Assembly: GCA_022819945.1 (NCBI GenBank)
Contig: JAJEGI010000137.1
Coordinates: forward strand, 59,389 to 123,388
Direction of reading: 5' to 3'
Source: Candidatus Poribacteria bacterium
Lineage (GTDB): Bacteria; Poribacteria; WGA-4E; WGA-3G
DNA length: 64,000 nucleotides
Program-made: the position numbers and the translations under genes
Notes under the pieces: model-generated
The model's input: only the letters and a program-made list of their open reading frames with translations
The model's database searches: none
Told to the model about the DNA's origin: nothing
Shown here: one piece after another, positions 1 through 8,318 of the stretch
Layout: each line of letters begins with the position of its first letter
How positions within the stretch are numbered: position 1 is the stretch's first letter

Positions 1-690
1 GCCGCAGCGCACGTCGCCAGCAGAAAACTCCGCGAGGCAATTGATGCCAACGGACAAGCGAGTTTTATCGTCGCAACAGGCGCGTCACAATTTGACTTCC
101 TTGCGGCACTGACAGCAGATGCAGCGGTTGACTGGGAAAACACGACGATGTTCCATCTTGATGAATACATCGGTATCCCTGAAACGCATCCCGCCAGTTT
201 CCGAAAGTATTTACGCGAACGCCTTGTGGATATTGTTCATCCCGGCACAGTGCATTTTCTGGACGGCGAAGCAGACGAACCGCAAGCCGAGTGTGATCGA
301 CTCAATCAGATTATCTCGCAACATCAGATTGACGTGGCGTTTGTCGGTATCGGTGAGAACGGACACCTCGCCTTCAACGATCCACCCGCGGACTTTGAGA
401 CAGAGGATCCGTATATCCTCGTCGAATTAGATGAAGCGTGTCGCCTGCAGCAGGTCGGCGAAGGCTGGTTCACAGGACTTGATGCGGTGCCGAGCCAAGC
501 CATCTCGATGTCTATCCGTCAAATTATGAAGGCACAGACCATTATTTGCACTGTGCCAGATGAGCGAAAGGCAGAGGCGGTGCGGAACTGCTTACACGGT
601 GAGATAACACCGATGCACCCCGCCTCTATCTTACAAACGCACTCGGATTGCGCGGTATTTCTGGACGCAGGATCGGCATCGCTGCTCTAA
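1..690 (+). CDS. nagB: Glucosamine-6-phosphate deaminase, 5' end cut by window
   Basis: The frame is open from the first base, so the start lies outside the window; 229 residues are visible. The family converts glucosamine-6-phosphate to fructose-6-phosphate and ammonia in the cytoplasm, the last step of amino-sugar use. Visible family motifs are the phosphate loop ATGASQ near the start, FHLDEYIG (the D-E-Y triad) and [14 protein letters not shown] with the catalytic His. In the last motif the Asp and Glu of the E. coli enzyme are replaced by Asn and Asp; NGH is common in other NagB proteins, so activity is still likely. The partner deacetylase nagA lies far away at 49631-50890. A SIS-fold or phosphogluconolactonase paralogue is the main alternative. 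Confidence 0.85.
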   Translation, partial: AAAHVASRKLREAIDANGQASFIVATGASQFDFLAALTADAAVDWENTTMFHLDEYIGIPETHPASFRKYLRERLVDIVHPGTVHFLDGEADEPQAECDRLNQIISQHQIDVAFVGIGENGHLAFNDPPADFETEDPYILVELDEACRLQQVGEGWFTGLDAVPSQAISMSIRQIMKAQTIICTVPDERKAEAVRNCLHGEITPMHPASILQTHSDCAVFLDAGSASLL

Positions 691-725
691 GACTGGGTTT
701 CCAACCCCGCCAGCGATATTCAAAT

Positions 726-1454
726 TTAACGTGCCGTTTTGATTTGTCCCCAGGTGACAGCGAGTTTGTCCTGTGGGGCAACATCAAATGGAATCTGACC
801 CAAGCCATAGAGGATTGAACGGTGGACGAGTTCCCACCCGTCCTCTGTTACTTGTTGCCAAGCGGTGGAATGGGGCCAAATATTAACGTGTATCGCTTTC
901 GTGGAGCCTTTAAGCGTTTTCGCACCTTTCTCATAAACAGAGATCGCAACGAGTTCGTCGTTATCAGCACGCACAGCTAACACATCGATATCGCCTTCAA
1001 AGCCGCTACATGTCATCAGTTGTGCCGCGGGTTTGCTGACCGTGATGTCACCCTTAAACCCTTCGGTTATCGGATGTTCGGTGTCCACGATCGTCAGTTT
1101 GTCGCCCGCATCGGAGTTGAATGTGCCGTCTGCGGCAAACCCCATATCGTCGTAAGTCCACGTCTCGGCGTTGACGACAGGAACGGCTGAATCTTTGTAA
1201 GCGTCCAGGATGTTGGCACTCGACGTTGATTCGGAAATGAAGACAAGGTCTACGTCCGCAAGGTTGACCGGATGCTTTGCCAGATGCTCGTGAGGTTCGA
1301 CGACGTACCCCCACTTTTCGAGGTTTTCTATGAGGAGATTGTCCTTCGGATCCGGTGCGCCGGAGCCGACGAGTACAAGTTTTTCGCCTTTAGCCAGAGC
1401 AGTGCTTGTTAATAGTAGAAACATGAGAATCGGTAAGAACAGGTGACGATACAT
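726..1454 (-). CDS. Secreted protein with ThuA/GATase-like look and a TWG tail
   Basis: The chosen ATG at 1454 follows AAGGAGGAACACCTAT and opens a clean signal peptide (MYRHLFLPILMFLLLTSTAL, then AKGEK). Longer starts up to 1547 would bury that signal and lack a ribosome site. The mature part (about 220 residues) has alternating beta-strand and helix segments such as KLVLVGSG, DVDLVFISESTSS and VPVVNAETW, and a region reading HPITEGF, which recalls ThuA-like or glutamine-amidotransferase-like folds; this is inference and no catalytic Cys-His pair is clear. The last 19 residues (VAPQDKLAVTWGQIKTAR end) match the ends of the two LamG proteins at 3765 and 21559, although the folds differ. Probably exported; function unknown. 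It is convergent with nagB. Confidence 0.75.
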   Translation of the reverse strand: MYRHLFLPILMFLLLTSTALAKGEKLVLVGSGAPDPKDNLLIENLEKWGYVVEPHEHLAKHPVNLADVDLVFISESTSSANILDAYKDSAVPVVNAETWTYDDMGFAADGTFNSDAGDKLTIVDTEHPITEGFKGDITVSKPAAQLMTCSGFEGDIDVLAVRADNDELVAISVYEKGAKTLKGSTKAIHVNIWPHSTAWQQVTEDGWELVHRSILYGLGQIPFDVAPQDKLAVTWGQIKTAR

Positions 1455-1639
1455 ATAGGTGTTCCTCCTTCTGGAGTGTGTTTGGGTAATATGGGGAACC
1501 TGAAAACAGCCTTTGGGGTGGACTAATGGCGAGGCATTATCCGACACAGCTTATAATCAAATTTTATCAGGGTTAGATATATTCTATAGAAACGGACAAA
1601 ATATGTCAATCTTTTTTCAGAAGTGTTCAGGAGAATAAA

Positions 1640-2698
1640 ATGAAAAAACCAGTCAGGGTAGGAATCATTGGGGTCGGCGGAACAATCAGCAGCACAACTG
1701 TGATTCTCAATGGTGAACCGAATGTGAAACTTGTCGCTTTGGCAGATTTAGACCCAGCACGCAGGAAAAGGGTCTTGGGCGACATTAAAGGTGTCCGCGT
1801 CTTCGACGATTACAAGGAGATGTTCGACGCGTGTGATTTAGACGCGGTCTGCATAGGACTGCCGACGTGGATGCACGCGCCCGTTTCACTGGAAGCAGTA
1901 GAACGCGGAATGCATGTCCTCTGCGAAAAACCGCCCTCGAATGATGCAGCGGAGTTAATACCCGTCACACAACTTGCCGAAAGCAAGGGTTTGGTCTATA
2001 TGTTTGTTCGGCAATCTCGGTTCACAGCGCAGTTGACGGAAGGCCGTAGACTCGTGCAAGCCGGAGAACTCGGTGATGTATACTACGCTGAGACTCGATG
2101 GATACGAACCCGTTGGTGTTCGGCACGCGGATGGCGGCACGATAAAGCAAAGGGTGGCGGTGTCCTTCTCGACCTCGGTATCCACGCTATTGACAATGTC
2201 TGGTTTATGATGGGGTGTCCACGTCCTACAGAGGCGATGGCTGGCTTATATTGTAACTTCGCCCATCTCGCACCCCCTGAGCAGACCTATACTGCAGACG
2301 ATGCCGCGTGTGGGTTTGTGCGATTTGAGAACGGATGTACCTTACACTTCGCTGTCGCATTTTCGCTGAACACGACAAACCGGCACGCGCCAGCAAAAGG
2401 GAGCGATTTGGTCAAAAGCGAAGTTCAGGAATTCCACCTCTACGGCACCAAGGCAGGTCTTGAAAACGGAAAAATACTCGTTGGCACACCGGACGGCGTT
2501 AAGGTCAAGCCCATGAAACCCGCACCGCAAAAGGCGGATGATATAACGCTTCAGGCACAAGAATTCATCCGAGCGATTCAGGAGGAAGACGAACCCCTCA
2601 ATCCCGGTTCGGAAGCGGTGATGTTGATGCAGATGCTCGATGCAGCGATGAAATCGAGCGAAATTGGCAGTGCCGTCGCGATTCAACCTGTTTCATAA
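1640..2698 (+). CDS. Gfo/Idh/MocA-family NAD(P)-dependent oxidoreductase
   Basis: A 352-residue cytoplasmic protein with an N-terminal Rossmann fold (VGIIGVGGTISS at residues 7-18, a variant of GxGxxG) and the family motif EKPPS near residue 97 whose Lys contacts substrate and cofactor. The C-terminal half has the usual alpha/beta domain with GGGVLLDLGIHAID. Members oxidise or reduce sugars, inositols and related polyols. The ATG follows AGGAGAATAAA. It lies 20 bases upstream of a PhyH oxygenase, so the two are probably cotranscribed and act on the same class of substrate. The exact substrate cannot be read from the sequence. It is one of three such genes within 5.5 kb. Confidence 0.88.
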   Translation: MKKPVRVGIIGVGGTISSTTVILNGEPNVKLVALADLDPARRKRVLGDIKGVRVFDDYKEMFDACDLDAVCIGLPTWMHAPVSLEAVERGMHVLCEKPPSNDAAELIPVTQLAESKGLVYMFVRQSRFTAQLTEGRRLVQAGELGDVYYAETRWIRTRWCSARGWRHDKAKGGGVLLDLGIHAIDNVWFMMGCPRPTEAMAGLYCNFAHLAPPEQTYTADDAACGFVRFENGCTLHFAVAFSLNTTNRHAPAKGSDLVKSEVQEFHLYGTKAGLENGKILVGTPDGVKVKPMKPAPQKADDITLQAQEFIRAIQEEDEPLNPGSEAVMLMQMLDAAMKSSEIGSAVAIQPVS

Positions 2699-2718
2699 CT
2701 TCAAAACGGAGAATGGCA

Positions 2719-3600
2719 ATGTCTATACAACACAATCAAGGCGGACTCACAGCACAACAGAAGCAGCAATTCCACGAAGACGGTTTTCTATTTGTTCGGA
2801 ACGTACTGCCAAATGCAGCACTCCAACCGTTGATTGATGAGTTAGCGCAACGTGTTGATGATGGCACACAGGCGGCAGTCAAACACGGCATCCTTGACCC
2901 GTCGGATACTTATGACGAGGCACCTTTTGATATGCGGCTGGGGATGGTATCAAATGCCTGTTCCGATCCGAACTGGATTTGGGGCAACTTTTTCCGCGAC
3001 CAGAAGATTCGGACTGCCGGGATGTTCACGCTCAGAACAGCACCCGCGCTCCTTGATGTGGTCGCATCCCTCATCGGTGATGAGATTTTAGCGCATCCAC
3101 AATTTAATTATCGTGCCAAATTACCAAACCAAGACATTACGGTTATCCCGTGGCATCAAGATTTGGCGTATCTCATACCAGAAGAAGCAGGTGAGACATT
3201 GGTCGTGAACGTCTGGCTCCCGCTCATTCAGGCAACTGAGGAGAATGGGTGCATGCAAGTCATCCGAGGTTCGCACCGCTTTAATCTGATTGGACACAAC
3301 TACCAAGATCCGACGCCCGGACATACCGGAGGCAGAGGCATCAGCGATGCAGAATTGCCGCCCGGCGATGTTGTCACTGCTGAGCTTGATGCAGGTGATG
3401 TCTTGCTGACAAGTGAGCGGGTTGTCCACCGGGGTCTTCCGAACCGTTCCAATACTGTCCGTTGGAGTGTTGATACGCGCTACAGTCAAATCGGTTTACC
3501 GACAGGGCGTGCATCCGTTCCCGGTTTCATCGCACGAAGTCGGACAAACCCTGAAAGCGTTGCAAAGTCCCATCACGACTGGAATCGCTTATTTACGTAG
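2719..3600 (+). CDS. Phytanoyl-CoA dioxygenase (PhyH) family protein
   Basis: A 293-residue Fe(II)/2-oxoglutarate oxygenase of the PhyH family. The double-stranded beta-helix metal triad is visible: His and Asp in WHQD near residue 146 and the distal His in ERVVHRG near residue 237, followed by an Arg (NTVRWSVDTRYS) suited to bind 2-oxoglutarate. The ATG at 2719 is preferred over the one at 2713, because GGAG at 2708-2711 is 7 bases from the former and only 1 base from the latter. It forms a likely operon with the Gfo/Idh dehydrogenase upstream. Such enzymes hydroxylate small molecules; the substrate is unknown. A second family member is at 17453. Confidence 0.87.
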   Translation: MSIQHNQGGLTAQQKQQFHEDGFLFVRNVLPNAALQPLIDELAQRVDDGTQAAVKHGILDPSDTYDEAPFDMRLGMVSNACSDPNWIWGNFFRDQKIRTAGMFTLRTAPALLDVVASLIGDEILAHPQFNYRAKLPNQDITVIPWHQDLAYLIPEEAGETLVVNVWLPLIQATEENGCMQVIRGSHRFNLIGHNYQDPTPGHTGGRGISDAELPPGDVVTAELDAGDVLLTSERVVHRGLPNRSNTVRWSVDTRYSQIGLPTGRASVPGFIARSRTNPESVAKSHHDWNRLFT

Positions 3601-3672
3601 GGCTGATGATATCCTAATGTGTTATTCATGAAATTTTTTGACAGGGACACTTGGCAGGCTCACAAAAAAGTC

Positions 3673-3701
3673 TTGACACCCCCGAATTTTTGTGTTAGTC
3701 T
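3673..3701 (+). promoter_or_regulatory. Sigma-70-like promoter for the LamG gene
   Basis: TTGACA is followed after exactly 17 bases by TAGTCT, a perfect -35 box with a weak -10 box. It lies about 65 bases before the LamG start codon and after the end of the PhyH gene, so the LamG gene can be transcribed separately. Confidence 0.5.
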
Positions 3702-3764
3702 GAAAGCGTATCAAATTGACCAAAGAGACTTTACTTACATCTACCTTAAAGGAGAAAATTGATT

Positions 3765-4532
3765 ATGATATATCGAATATTACTTTCACTGTTGATCCTC
3801 GCTGGATTGACACTGATGCCTTTCAGTGCCACAGCGTTGGATCTAAAGGATAAGGAGTTACTGCTCTACGTTTCTTTCAACGAAGGCAAGGGAAAAGCGA
3901 TAGAAGATCTTTCCCCACATGGAAACGACGGAGAGCTCGTCGGAGATGCGGATTGGGTTGACGGTAAATTCGGAAAAGCCTTGGGGTTCGAGCAAGCAGG
4001 CGAGGTCAAGATGCCTTATATTGAACTCAACGAAAAGAGTTTTACCGTAACGATGTGGGTCAAGCCAGCATTGAGCGGCGGTGACCAGCAGTGTGTTTTC
4101 ACACAGACGCAGGTCAACGCACAGAATACAAGCCTACACTATCGTATCTACAACAGCGGCACCGTTCGGATGGGGTTTTATTCCAATGACCTTGACGCAC
4201 CTGCCGCCGTTGAGGCTGACAAGTGGGCACATATCACTTTCTGGCTGGATGTCAAAGGCAAATCCCGACAGATTTACATTGACGGTAAGTCTGTGGCAGA
4301 AGATCCAGGCAAAGCGGGGATTGAGTATCTCGGAACAGCAGGCGATACGATGATCGGCTCATGGGGCGCGACCGGACAAAAGTTCAACGGGATCATTGAT
4401 GAAGTGACGGTCTGGGATCGGGCTTTGTCGGAAGACGATATCAAGCGAAGCATGGAAGATCTAACTGCTTTACCTGTAGACCCTGCCGATAAACTCACAA
4501 CCACGTGGGCAAGTGTTAAAGCCTGGCGTTAG
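3765..4532 (+). CDS. Secreted LamG (concanavalin-A-like) domain protein
   Basis: 255 residues: signal peptide (about 1-25, ending SATALD), then one LamG/Laminin_G_3 jelly-roll with the typical phrases LYVSFNEGKG, DLSPHGNDGEL, FTVTMWVKP, WAHITFWLDVKGK, QIYIDGKSV and FNGIIDEVTVWDRALSEDDI. Proteins of this type bind glycans or other ligands outside the cell. The ATG at 3765 sits 10 bases after GGAG; a TTG at 3759 is the alternative. The C-terminus (DPADKLTTTWASVKAWR) lies outside the LamG fold and repeats the ending of the 726-1454 and 21559-22356 proteins. The closest relative in the window is the protein at 21559. Exported; ligand unknown. Confidence 0.85.
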   Translation: MIYRILLSLLILAGLTLMPFSATALDLKDKELLLYVSFNEGKGKAIEDLSPHGNDGELVGDADWVDGKFGKALGFEQAGEVKMPYIELNEKSFTVTMWVKPALSGGDQQCVFTQTQVNAQNTSLHYRIYNSGTVRMGFYSNDLDAPAAVEADKWAHITFWLDVKGKSRQIYIDGKSVAEDPGKAGIEYLGTAGDTMIGSWGATGQKFNGIIDEVTVWDRALSEDDIKRSMEDLTALPVDPADKLTTTWASVKAWR

Positions 4533-4596
4533 ATTTCCTTGTCGTGTGCCAATGTGTATTTATGTGGCACGCCGCGATAGAGACCCGACATTACAC

Positions 4597-4649
4597 ACTC
4601 GTAGGGGTTGGGTTACATACTCGTAGGGGCTGGGTAACCCAGCCCCTAC
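4597..4649. repeat. Direct repeat ending in a perfect palindrome
   Basis: Two near-identical 17-base units (ACTCGTAGGGGTTGGGT at 4597 and the same with C for T at 4619) lie head to tail. The second runs into its own reverse complement, so 4623-4649 is a perfect 27-base palindrome with 13-base arms around one base. It sits between convergent genes and could terminate transcription, but there is no T tract. It looks like a dispersed intergenic element. Confidence 0.6.
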
Positions 4650-4701
4650 TATAACCCCTTCTAAAATCTTCCCTTATCAATTCCTATCTAAAGTACTATA
4701 C

Positions 4702-5730
4702 TCAAGCATCCCCGAACTGTTTCCGAAACAGCGAAACCGTGTCGTGATCCGGATGATTCGGCAATTCAGCGGGAGCAGTCCATTCTTCATCAACATCCGT
4801 TAACTTCACAGGCTTACCGTCGTTTTCTAAGACCGATTTCCAACCTGCCAGAAAAACGTTCGTCTTGTGCAGAAGCTGCTCAAAGGACTGCGGCATCTCG
4901 TCGTGAAGTGCCATGTTCTGGAACGCCCAGATCGTCGGCACCCAGATTTCCGTCTTGTCAAACGGATAGCCGGTACCGGTGTGGATTCTGAAATTCTCAC
5001 CGCCGTATGCTTCCTGTGTGTGAATCTGCACTGTCCCCCAAGAGCCACTCACTTGGTGAAGGGTGCCGTAAAATTGTCGTCCGTTGTCGTCAACATGCTC
5101 CAGAGTAATGACACCGGGCGGGCTGTGCCAACTGTCTGCTCGGTACGCGACTGATACAACAGGGTTCCCCGCTTCCGCAATCGCCTTACAGACCATATAG
5201 ACCCCGTGAATCCCGTGTGTCGGATAGTCGTCAAACGAATTGGTCGCCGTGTAACAGACGATCTGTTTACCGCTTGCCCACGCCTTGGCGCGTGAGATGG
5301 GATCGTTATGCTCATGGCTTGATGGCGCAAGGATGGTCGCTCCATTTTTCTCCGCGAGTTCAATCATCTGCTGCGCTTTAGCGAGCGAGTTTGCAAACGG
5401 GCGGTTAATCAGATTCGGTAGACCTGCCTCCAGATACGGTTCATGGAGAATATGATTCCACGGATGATTATAATAACCACCGGAAATGATGCCGTCTACT
5501 TTGCCCAACATATCATCAAAATTCTTGACGGCTGTGCAACCGTAAGTTGCAGCGATTGCTTGTGCCTTATCGTATTCAATATCCCAGCAGTGCGTAATTC
5601 GCATGCCTGTGAATGGGGTGTCTTTCTGCCCCTCGCGTGGGTTAATGTGCGGTGCCCACAGCGGCATGTGCGAATACGATTCAACGTTCAGAAACCCGAC
5701 GCGGAAAGGTTCAGTGTTAGGTGCTTGCAT
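4702..5730 (-). CDS. Gfo/Idh/MocA-family oxidoreductase
   Basis: 342 residues. The N-terminus (FRVGFLNVESYSHMPLW) is a Rossmann strand-loop with a degenerate glycine motif, and the usual EKP motif is replaced by NRPFANSLAKA, so this is a divergent member; ISGGYYNHPW and LAPSSHEHN are further recognisable blocks. The start ATG follows AAAGGAGACAGGT. It is the last gene of a minus-strand run (8170 to 4702) with an isomerase-like protein and another Gfo/Idh protein, so it probably acts in the same sugar or polyol pathway. The divergent catalytic block makes a strict dehydrogenase role less certain than for 1640 and 5917. Confidence 0.75.
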   Translation of the reverse strand: MQAPNTEPFRVGFLNVESYSHMPLWAPHINPREGQKDTPFTGMRITHCWDIEYDKAQAIAATYGCTAVKNFDDMLGKVDGIISGGYYNHPWNHILHEPYLEAGLPNLINRPFANSLAKAQQMIELAEKNGATILAPSSHEHNDPISRAKAWASGKQIVCYTATNSFDDYPTHGIHGVYMVCKAIAEAGNPVVSVAYRADSWHSPPGVITLEHVDDNGRQFYGTLHQVSGSWGTVQIHTQEAYGGENFRIHTGTGYPFDKTEIWVPTIWAFQNMALHDEMPQSFEQLLHKTNVFLAGWKSVLENDGKPVKLTDVDEEWTAPAELPNHPDHDTVSLFRKQFGDA

Positions 5731-5753
5731 ACCTGTCTCCTTTTATTACTATT

Positions 5754-5892
5754 CAGTCTTCAGTACTCAGTTTGCCTTCAGTGAGAGTCGTCAGTAAGAA
5801 AGTTGTGAAGTGTGCTAAAGTTTCAAAGTTGAAAACTTTACTAGGGGAAACACCCAAGCAAAAACACTTCCCTAACTTTAGAGCACATTACA
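5754..5892. repeat. Intergenic heptamer repeat plus imperfect hairpin
   Basis: 5754-5770 reads CAGTCTT CAGTACT CAG, a 7-base period. From about 5811 to 5892 the arms GTGCTAAAGTT and AACTTTAGAGCAC face each other across some 50 bases, giving an imperfect long hairpin. The gap lies between two genes transcribed in the same direction. The heptamer resembles arrays at 32365, 42695 and 44386. Confidence 0.45.
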
Positions 5893-5916
5893 GACTTCTT
5901 TAGCTGATAACTTCCT

Positions 5917-7077
5917 TCACATTTTGACCCAGGTTGAGTCGTTCTCACAAGACTCAACCGCTTTGTAAATGAACTGCATACCCCGTAATCCATCGTAGAC
6001 TGTCGGAAAATCGTACGCCTCAGTTTTCATCGGGTCGCCGTCAATGTATTGCCGGATGGCTTCGACAACACCGACATAGATCGTCGCGAATGCCTCCAAG
6101 TACCCTTCAGGATGCCCAGTCGGGATACGCGCACCTGCTGCCGCCGCTTCGGAAAGGTAGCCTTGACCACGCGTCAGCGTCTGTCTCGGTTCACCGTAAC
6201 GATAGAGTTCGAGATAGTTCGGATTCTCTTGCGCCCATTTCACTGCACCTTGTTCGGCATAAACACGGAGCGTGAGTCCATTTTCCTCTCCGGTGGCAAC
6301 CTGACTGATGCTTAAAACACCTTTGCCGCCACCCTCAAAACGGAGCAGAGCGTTGACATCTTCATCCAGCACCCTGTCCGGAAGGAAGGTGCTTTTGTCG
6401 GCACAGAGTTCGACAATCGGGTCGCCGGTGACGTATTCGAGAAGGTTAACGCAGTGTGTCCCGACATCACCCATCGTGCCGCCGATACCTGACTGTGCTG
6501 GATCCACACGCCATGCTGCTTGCTTCTGACCGAGTTTTTCGTGTGGCACCATCAGGAAATCCTGAAGATACTCGACGATCACCTTACGGATTTGTCCCAT
6601 TGAACCGTCAGCGAACAGGGCACGCGCATGCCGTACGAGGGGGTGTCCCGTATAATTGTGTGTCAACGCAAAAACAAGCCCCGAATCTTCGACGAGTTGG
6701 ACAAGAGTCTCGGCTTCCTCAAGACTATAGGTCATCGGCTTATCGCATACAACGTGGAAACCCGCGTCCAAAAAGGTTTTTGCGATCTCAAAGTGGGAGA
6801 TGTTTGGTGTAACGATGCTCACAAAATCAATACGTTCATTTTCGGGAAGTGAAGCTTCGGCGGCTGCCATCTCAGCATAACTGTTGTAGCAACGGTTTGC
6901 GTCGAGATACAATTCCGCACCGGTGATCCGCGTGTTTTCTGGATCACGCGAAAAGCATCCAGCGACAACTTCGATCTGCTGATCGAGTGTGGCAGCGATG
7001 CGGTGAACACCACCAATAAACGCACCTTGTCCACCCCCTACCATACCCATTCGTAATTTCCGTTTCCAAGATTCCAT
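5917..7077 (-). CDS. Gfo/Idh/MocA-family oxidoreductase
   Basis: 386 residues. The cofactor loop GMVGGGQGAFIGGVHR is near residue 12, and CDKPMTYSLEEAETL near residue 110 carries the family's catalytic-region Lys. GGTMGDVGTHCVNLLEYVTG marks the C-terminal domain with its conserved Asp and His. These residues are those expected of an active NAD(P)-dependent sugar or inositol dehydrogenase. It starts 43 bases downstream of the isomerase-like gene at 7121-8170 on the same strand and is probably cotranscribed with it, a pairing typical of inositol-like or keto-sugar pathways. The substrate cannot be assigned. Confidence 0.88.
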   Translation of the reverse strand: MESWKRKLRMGMVGGGQGAFIGGVHRIAATLDQQIEVVAGCFSRDPENTRITGAELYLDANRCYNSYAEMAAAEASLPENERIDFVSIVTPNISHFEIAKTFLDAGFHVVCDKPMTYSLEEAETLVQLVEDSGLVFALTHNYTGHPLVRHARALFADGSMGQIRKVIVEYLQDFLMVPHEKLGQKQAAWRVDPAQSGIGGTMGDVGTHCVNLLEYVTGDPIVELCADKSTFLPDRVLDEDVNALLRFEGGGKGVLSISQVATGEENGLTLRVYAEQGAVKWAQENPNYLELYRYGEPRQTLTRGQGYLSEAAAAGARIPTGHPEGYLEAFATIYVGVVEAIRQYIDGDPMKTEAYDFPTVYDGLRGMQFIYKAVESCENDSTWVKM

Positions 7078-7120
7078 AGTGATTCACTCCAATTCTGTTG
7101 TCAGTGTGCGATAACTACCT

Positions 7121-8170
7121 TCAACTTAAGCCGAGGATGTCTCGGTTTCGCGCTGTATCCGTCTCGCCGCCAGCAAAGTCATCGAAGGCGACGTCGGTTG
7201 TTTCAATGATATGTTTGGCGATAAACGGCGCGCCCTCTGCCGCACCCTGCTCTGGACTTTTGACGCAGCATTCCCATTCCAACACTGCCCAACTGTCATA
7301 GCCGGCTTCGGTGAGCAGTGTAAACACCTGTGTGAAATCCACCTGTCCATCACCAAGCGAACGAAACCGCCCCGCACGTCCAGCCCAAGGCTGGTAACCA
7401 CCGTAGACCCCGACCCGACCTGTCGGACGGAATTCGGCATCCTTAACATGGAATCCCTTAATGCGTTCTCCGTAAAGTCGGATAAAGTCGATATAATCGA
7501 GTTGTTGAAGCAGAAAATGGCTCGGATCGTAATTGAGGCACGCAGCGGGATGATCGTTTGTGTAATCCAAAAACATCTCGTATGTCGCACCGTCATAAAT
7601 ATCCGAACCCGGGTGGAGTTCGTAGGCGAAGACCTGACCGTTATCCTGTGCCAGATCTAACAAGGGCAGCCACCGTGCAGCGAGTTCCTTGAACGCCTCT
7701 TCAATAATTCCGTCTGGACGCTGGGGCCACGGATAGACAGTGTGCCACGCGAAACCGCCTGAAAGCACAGGGATAACATCCAATCCCATATTCACTGAAG
7801 CGTGGACGCATTTTGTCAATTCGCCTGATGCCCACGCTGTCCTTTCGGCACCACGCAAGCCGGGCGGATGGAACGCCTCAAACATAACTTCATACGCAGG
7901 ATGCACAGCCAGCACTTGTCCAGCGAGATAACCTGCTACCTCTGTCGCTTCAAGCCCTATCTCGTTAAGTGTCCCTTTCAATTCATCACAATAGGTTTTG
8001 GATTCGGAGGCTTTTCCGAGGTCAAGAACGCGATCGTCCCAACCGGGGAGTTGGATACCCTTGTATCCTAAGTTCGCGACCCATGTCCCGATGTTTTCCA
8101 GAGTGTTGTATGGTGCCTCGTCCCGCATGAATTGGGCGAGAAAAATAGCTGGACCTTTGATTTTCGGCAT
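7121..8170 (-). CDS. Xylose-isomerase-like TIM barrel protein
   Basis: 349 residues of the sugar phosphate isomerase/epimerase (AP endonuclease 2-like) family. Metal-ligand regions visible are FAYELHPGSDIY (Glu, His), LNYDPSHFLLQQLDY (Asp, His), GFHVKDAEF (His, Asp) and VLEWECC (Glu), the classic set around the barrel. The protein begins MPKIKGPAIFLAQF without a signal peptide, so it is cytoplasmic. It is the first gene of a minus-strand run with two Gfo/Idh/MocA proteins, and probably isomerises the keto product made by one of them. The start follows CGGAGGAACA. Confidence 0.87.
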   Translation of the reverse strand: MPKIKGPAIFLAQFMRDEAPYNTLENIGTWVANLGYKGIQLPGWDDRVLDLGKASESKTYCDELKGTLNEIGLEATEVAGYLAGQVLAVHPAYEVMFEAFHPPGLRGAERTAWASGELTKCVHASVNMGLDVIPVLSGGFAWHTVYPWPQRPDGIIEEAFKELAARWLPLLDLAQDNGQVFAYELHPGSDIYDGATYEMFLDYTNDHPAACLNYDPSHFLLQQLDYIDFIRLYGERIKGFHVKDAEFRPTGRVGVYGGYQPWAGRAGRFRSLGDGQVDFTQVFTLLTEAGYDSWAVLEWECCVKSPEQGAAEGAPFIAKHIIETTDVAFDDFAGGETDTARNRDILGLS

Positions 8171-8318
8171 TGTTCCTCCGCTCTTGTATTCGTGTAAACT
8201 TCAATAATAAAGAAGTATAGGTGTTGTTGTTAAGTACGCCACTCGGTTTCAAATCAAGGAAAAATAAATTACCAAAAGTTCACGGATTTTGGGTATAATA
8301 TATAAAAGGCACTATGAA

